The notes beneath the pieces are model-generated. The model was not told the DNA's origin. It did no database searches and saw only the letters and a program-made list of their open reading frames with translations. Made by a program: the position numbers and the translations under genes. From Chitinophagaceae bacterium (GTDB taxonomy: Bacteria > Bacteroidota > Bacteroidia > Chitinophagales > Chitinophagaceae): a stretch of DNA of 9,194 nucleotides. The stretch is taken from NCBI GenBank assembly GCA_947461495.1, contig CANHLV010000047.1, positions 1 through 9,194 of the forward strand, given 5' to 3'. The first letter of the stretch is position 1; every line of letters starts with the position of its first letter. Shown piece by piece: positions 6,364-9,194 of this stretch.

Positions 6364-6403
6364 AATTATCAAATGAACAAATTATCAAATTATCAAATTA
6401 ATT
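6364..6403. repeat. 8-bp tandem repeat (AATTATCA) spanning the paaC start codon
   Basis: In strict 8-bp register the units are AATTATCA (6364), AATGAACA (6372), AATTATCA (6380), AATTATCA (6388) and AATTAATT (6396): three exact copies and two variants. The paaC ATG (6373-6375) lies in the second, variant unit, and the later units encode the first ten residues. The unit length is not a multiple of three, so copy-number change within the coding part would shift the frame. Confidence 0.65.
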
Positions 6404-7122
6404 ACATCCTCTCCCTCGCCGACTCCACGCTCATCCTAGGTCAAAGAAATGGCGAATGGTGTGCGCATGGACCTATACTCGAACAGGATATCGCCATTAC
6501 AAATATTACTTTGGATTTAATTGGTCAAGCAAGAAACTTTTATCAGTATGCTGCAACATTGATTAATGAAGTTGAGCATAAAAATGAAACAGAAGACTCT
6601 CTTGCTTATTTAAGAAATGAAAGAGATTTTAAAAACCTGCTCATTTCCGAACTGCCAAATGGCGACTGGGCTCAAACAATACTTCGTCAGTTTTTTTTCA
6701 GCAGTTTTATGTTATTGGTTTTTGAAGAACTGGAAAAAGCCAATGATGAACAAATGGCTGCAATTGCTACTAAATCAATCAAGGAAATCAATTACCATGT
6801 AAAATGGAGCAGCGAATGGGTAATCAGATTGGGCGATGGAACTGAAGAAAGTCATAACAGAATGAAAAATGCGATAGAAGCATTATGGATGTATACCGGT
6901 GAATTTTTTATTCCTGCAGATTATGAAATGATTGATGTGGCTTCACTAAAAGAAAAATGGCTTGAAAAAATAAAAGCTGTTTTTGAAGAAGCAACGTTGT
7001 CTGTTCCTGAAAATACTTTTATGCAAACCGGCGGAAAAAACGGAATCCATACCGAACACCTCGGTTATATTTTAGCAGAAATGCAATCCCTTCAAAGAAC
7101 CTACCCAGGAGCTGAATGGTAA
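6373..7122 (+). CDS. paaC: Phenylacetyl-CoA epoxidase structural subunit PaaC
   Basis: 249 residues, cytoplasmic. PaaC is the ferritin-fold partner of PaaA; it has lost the iron site and is needed for the stable heterodimer that holds substrate. Family landmarks: LADSTLILGQRNGEWCAHGP (about 15-34), LDLIGQARNFYQYAA (48-61), ELPNGDWAQTILRQFF (93-108), EINYHVKWSSEWVIRLGDGTEES (138-160), LWMYTGEFF (171-179) and the end HLGYILAEMQSLQRTYPGAEW. Length is nearly identical to E. coli PaaC (248). The frame stays open upstream to a TTG at 6337, but ATG 6373 matches the family N-terminus, and the upstream stretch would translate the spacer hairpin. No ribosome-binding sequence is evident. The first ten codons are made from an 8-bp tandem repeat. 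paaD follows after 9 nt. Confidence 0.95.
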   Translation: MNKLSNYQINYILSLADSTLILGQRNGEWCAHGPILEQDIAITNITLDLIGQARNFYQYAATLINEVEHKNETEDSLAYLRNERDFKNLLISELPNGDWAQTILRQFFFSSFMLLVFEELEKANDEQMAAIATKSIKEINYHVKWSSEWVIRLGDGTEESHNRMKNAIEALWMYTGEFFIPADYEMIDVASLKEKWLEKIKAVFEEATLSVPENTFMQTGGKNGIHTEHLGYILAEMQSLQRTYPGAEW

Positions 7123-7131
7123 TCTGATTAT

Positions 7132-7629
7132 ATGTCTGATGTAATAAAAGAACATATTTATAAAATACTCGAACAGGTCAGCGATCCTGAAATTCCTGTG
7201 TTGACTATACTGGATATGGGTATTGTAAGAGATGTGATTCGTGATGATCAAAATAACATTGAAATTATCATAACGCCTACCTACTCGGGCTGTCCGGCCA
7301 TGGATGCGATTGCATTCGACATCAAAATGAAATTAATTGAAAATGGTTACACCCATGTTAAAGTGACATATACCCTTCAACCCGCCTGGACAACCGATTG
7401 GATGAGTGAAGAAGGAAAAGATAAATTAAAAGCATACGGCATTGCACCCCCTCAACACATAAGCTCGAGAATCAATAAAATACTTTTTGCCCAAGAAGAA
7501 AATATCGAGTGCCCTCTATGCCATTCCACCAATACAAAATTGCTCAGTGAATTTGGTTCAACAGCTTGTAAGGCACTGTATCAATGCAATGATTGTAAAG
7601 AACCTTTTGATTATTTTAAATGCCACTAA
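7132..7629 (+). CDS. paaD: Phenylacetyl-CoA epoxidase maturation protein PaaD
   Basis: 165 residues, cytoplasmic. PaaD belongs to the MIP18/DUF59 family and is thought to help mature the metal centres of the epoxidase complex. The N-terminal DUF59 domain (about 1-105) shows DPEIPVLTILDMGIVRDV and TYSGCPAMDAIAFDIK, with the conserved C54. The C-terminal tail (about 125-165) is a cysteine-rich knuckle typical of PaaD: C127 and C130 (CPLC), C146, C152 and C155 (CNDC), and C164 next to the terminal His. These would bind zinc or an Fe-S cluster. Length matches the E. coli protein. It starts 9 nt after paaC and is the last paa gene before the inserted MgtC-like gene. Confidence 0.94.
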   Translation: MSDVIKEHIYKILEQVSDPEIPVLTILDMGIVRDVIRDDQNNIEIIITPTYSGCPAMDAIAFDIKMKLIENGYTHVKVTYTLQPAWTTDWMSEEGKDKLKAYGIAPPQHISSRINKILFAQEENIECPLCHSTNTKLLSEFGSTACKALYQCNDCKEPFDYFKCH

Positions 7630-7634
7630 TCTTC

Positions 7635-7654
7635 TTAACTTTAATACCAGTTAA
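7635..7654. repeat. Small inverted repeat between paaD and the mgtC-like gene
   Basis: TTAACT at 7635-7640 and AGTTAA at 7649-7654 are perfect complements with 8 bp between. A TAAATTTT at 7652-7659, one base off the TAnnTTTG box, overlaps the right arm. This 35-nt gap could hold a weak internal promoter for the mgtC-like gene, but no -33 TTG is visible. Confidence 0.3.
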
Positions 7655-7673
7655 ATTTTAATGTATGCACACC

Positions 7674-8312
7674 ATGAATATTTATCTAGAACAAGCAGCT
7701 CAGGTTTCAGTGGCATTTGTAATCGGCGGCATTCTGGGTATTGAAAGAGAATTCAGAAGTAAAGCAGCAGGTTTTAGAACAATGATTTTAATTTCCGTAG
7801 GATCTTGTTTGTTTACCATCTTATCTAAAGAATCAGCCATCTTAGGAGCAGGAGACAGAATAGCTAGTAATATAGTTACAGGTATTGGTTTCATAGGCGC
7901 TGGTGTTATTTTCAAAGAAGGCATTTCTGTAAAAGGATTGACTACAGCCGCATTGATTTGGATAACAGCCGCATTAGGTATGGCAGTGGGTTATCATGAT
8001 TATCCGGTTGCCATTGTAGTAACGGTTATTGTTGTAATAACGCTTTTCATTTTGGAGCCTGTACATCAATTCATTCATAAGTTTCATAAAGTGAAAGATT
8101 ATAAAATCATCACAGTAGGTATTGGAAATAATTTAAGAGAAGACCTTGAAAGTTTTTTCAAAGAAAATGATTTGGGATTTCGTTGCATGAAAGTTGTGAA
8201 GGAAAATAATGATGCCATTTTTTTGTACAGAATCAGTTCGCCCGACAGAAACTACAATTTGGTAAATCAATTTTTACTGGAACATTCGGAAGTGAAAAGT
8301 TTTGATGTTTAA
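7674..8312 (+). CDS. MgtC/SapB-family inner-membrane protein
   Basis: 212 residues from ATG 7674. An in-frame ATG at 7665 would add three residues; 7674 puts the first helix at the usual distance from the GIERE motif. Family hallmarks: GILGIEREFRSKAAGFRT, GIGFIGAGVIFKEG and VKGLTTAALIWITAALGMAVG. About four to five hydrophobic segments occupy residues 5-128, followed by a soluble C-terminal domain of about 75 residues (DYKIITVGIGNN... to the end), resembling the ACT-like tail of longer MgtC proteins. The family is linked to survival in low magnesium, acid and intracellular stress, and Salmonella MgtC inhibits the F1Fo ATP synthase; most family members are uncharacterised. It lies 9 nt before paaG and about 44 nt after paaD, so it is almost certainly transcribed with the paa genes. 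No biochemical link to phenylacetate is known to me. Confidence 0.92.
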   Translation: MNIYLEQAAQVSVAFVIGGILGIEREFRSKAAGFRTMILISVGSCLFTILSKESAILGAGDRIASNIVTGIGFIGAGVIFKEGISVKGLTTAALIWITAALGMAVGYHDYPVAIVVTVIVVITLFILEPVHQFIHKFHKVKDYKIITVGIGNNLREDLESFFKENDLGFRCMKVVKENNDAIFLYRISSPDRNYNLVNQFLLEHSEVKSFDV

Positions 8313-8321
8313 AATATAATT

Positions 8322-9098
8322 ATGGCTTCTATATTATTTGAATTAAAAAAAAATGTGGGCATTATCACATTAAACAGACCTGAGAAATTCAATTCCTTTA
8401 ACAGAGAAATGGCGTTGTTGTTGCAACAAGCCTTAGATGATTGTGAAAAAAACAATGAAGTAAGATGCATCTACATTACTGGTAATGGTAAAGCATTTTG
8501 CGCAGGCCAGGATTTAGGAGAAGTAACAGGCGACAATCCAGCAACATTTGATAAAATTCTGATTGAGCATTATAATCCGATTGTTACCAGAATCAGAAAT
8601 ATAGGAAAGCCTATCGTGTGTGCTGTTAATGGAGTAGCTGCAGGTGCAGGAGCGAATATTGCTTTGTGTTGTGACATTGTTCTGGCAAACGAAAATGCAA
8701 GTTTCATTCAGGCGTTTTCTAAAATTGGTTTAATACCCGACAGCGGAGGTACTTATTTTTTACCAAGATTGATCGGATTCCAAAAAGCAAGTGCGTTGAT
8801 GATGCTCGGCGATAAAGTAACAGCTATTGAAGCTGAAAGAATAGGTATGATTTATAAATATTTTGCTGCTGAAACATTTTTAACAGAATCGATAAAAATT
8901 GCTGAAACACTGGCTCAAATGCCAACGCTGGCTTTTGCTTTTACTAAACAGGCTTTGAATCACTCCATGCAAAACAATTTTTATGATCAATTAAATCTAG
9001 AAGATAAATTACAAAACAAAGCAGCAGTGACTAAAGACTATCAGGAAGGTGTAAACGCTTTTATGGAAAAAAGATTACCCAATTTTAAAGGAGAATAA
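8322..9098 (+). CDS. paaG: 1,2-epoxyphenylacetyl-CoA isomerase PaaG (crotonase family)
   Basis: 258 residues, cytoplasmic. PaaG converts ring-1,2-epoxyphenylacetyl-CoA to the seven-membered oxepin-CoA and also isomerises later dehydroadipyl intermediates. Crotonase-fold signatures: FCAGQDLGEV (about 59-68) for the CoA-binding oxyanion region, VNGVAAGAGANIAL (102-115), and AFSKIGLIPDSGGTYFLPRL (131-150) with the putative catalytic aspartate D140. The HYNPIV segment and the C-terminus (KDYQEGVNAFMEKRLPNFKGE) match PaaG rather than the hydratase PaaF, as does the glycine-serine after D140 in place of hydratase-type Glu positions. Length is close to E. coli PaaG (262). It sits 9 nt after the mgtC-like gene and 2 nt before paaI. 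A generic enoyl-CoA hydratase is the main alternative but less likely in this operon. Confidence 0.9.
   Translation: MASILFELKKNVGIITLNRPEKFNSFNREMALLLQQALDDCEKNNEVRCIYITGNGKAFCAGQDLGEVTGDNPATFDKILIEHYNPIVTRIRNIGKPIVCAVNGVAAGAGANIALCCDIVLANENASFIQAFSKIGLIPDSGGTYFLPRLIGFQKASALMMLGDKVTAIEAERIGMIYKYFAAETFLTESIKIAETLAQMPTLAFAFTKQALNHSMQNNFYDQLNLEDKLQNKAAVTKDYQEGVNAFMEKRLPNFKGE
9089..9093 (+). promoter_or_regulatory. Shine-Dalgarno sequence for paaI
   Basis: AGGAG ends 7 nt before the ATG at 9101 and overlaps the last codons of paaG. It is the clearest ribosome-binding site in the window; other starts here are preceded only by A/T-rich sequence, as usual in this phylum. It supports the choice of ATG 9101. 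Confidence 0.6.
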
Positions 9099-9100
9099 AA

Positions 9101-9194
9101 ATGAATAGCGAAAACGATTTGAAAGCAACAAAAGTTGTCGAGCACATGATGGAACATGATTTGTTCAGTCAATGGTTAGGCATAAAAGTAATGG
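9101..9194 (+). CDS. paaI: Hydroxyphenylacetyl-CoA thioesterase PaaI, N-terminal fragment (cut by window edge)
   Basis: Only 31 codons are visible before the window ends. The peptide (VVEHMMEHDLFSQWLGIKVM) matches the N-terminus of PaaI-type hotdog thioesterases, which begin with a helix, a D-x-(F/A)-x-x-x-LGI segment and then a strand. PaaI hydrolyses hydroxyphenylacetyl-CoA and other dead-end CoA esters, protecting the pathway from CoA trapping. The ATG lies 2 nt after the paaG stop with a good Shine-Dalgarno, so the genes are translationally close. The catalytic part is outside the window, so the call rests on a short match plus strong operon context. Confidence 0.75.
   Translation, partial: MNSENDLKATKVVEHMMEHDLFSQWLGIKVM

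Noticed and set aside
6337..6372. TTG start at 6337 for paaC
   Set aside because: The added residues translate the spacer hairpin and repeat, while ATG 6373 gives the family-typical N-terminus and length.
6259..6403. CRISPR-like array in the paaB-paaC spacer
   Set aside because: Repeat units are only 7-9 bp with no unique spacers and no cas genes. This is simple short-period repeat DNA.
8322..9098. PaaF-type enoyl-CoA hydratase instead of PaaG
   Set aside because: The single aspartate in IPDSGGT, the HYNPIV segment and the C-terminal EGVNAFMEKR pattern fit PaaG better, although a search would be needed to settle it.

Overview
The window is AT-rich DNA from a member of the Bacteroidota. The order Chitinophagales/Sphingobacteriales is my best guess, from overall protein character only. 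The phylum call rests on three things: TAnnTTTG-type promoter boxes, near-absence of Shine-Dalgarno sequences before most genes, and envelope proteins built in the Bacteroidota style (a DUF4369/DUF5106-like thioredoxin protein and a multi-parvulin periplasmic isomerase). No rRNA, tRNA, CRISPR array, transposase or phage gene was seen.

Layout. (1) Positions 1-480, minus strand: the N-terminal 160 codons of a TRAM-domain 23S rRNA uracil-5 methyltransferase (RlmD/RumA type), running off the left edge. (2) Positions 481-608: a divergent intergenic region with a consensus promoter box on each strand and two perfect small inverted repeats between them. (3) Positions 609-4737, plus strand: three exported-protein genes in a row, namely a thioredoxin-fold protein with CGHC, a SurA-like peptidyl-prolyl isomerase and a small lipoprotein of unknown function. 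They look like an envelope-biogenesis cluster. (4) Positions 4738-4925: an intergenic region with a long-loop inverted repeat and a perfect 22-bp palindrome, the latter placed over the probable promoter of the next operon. (5) Position 4926 to the right edge: a phenylacetate-catabolism operon, paaA-paaB-paaC-paaD-(mgtC-like)-paaG-paaI.

Function. PaaA (diiron catalytic subunit), PaaB, PaaC and PaaD (maturation factor) supply most of the ring-1,2-phenylacetyl-CoA epoxidase. PaaG isomerises the epoxide to the oxepin. PaaI, truncated here, is the thioesterase that rescues dead-end CoA esters. The reductase subunit PaaE, the ligase PaaK and the later beta-oxidation enzymes are not in the window and must lie elsewhere.

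The points most worth a second look are: an MgtC/SapB-family membrane protein gene inside the paa operon; the 22-bp palindrome in front of paaA, which looks like a repressor operator; a 120-bp paaB-paaC spacer made of two different short-period repeat arrays, one of which contains the paaC start codon; and a possible leaderless GTG start for the rRNA methyltransferase. I found no wholly new multi-gene system. The operon itself is a recognisable pathway with unusual details.
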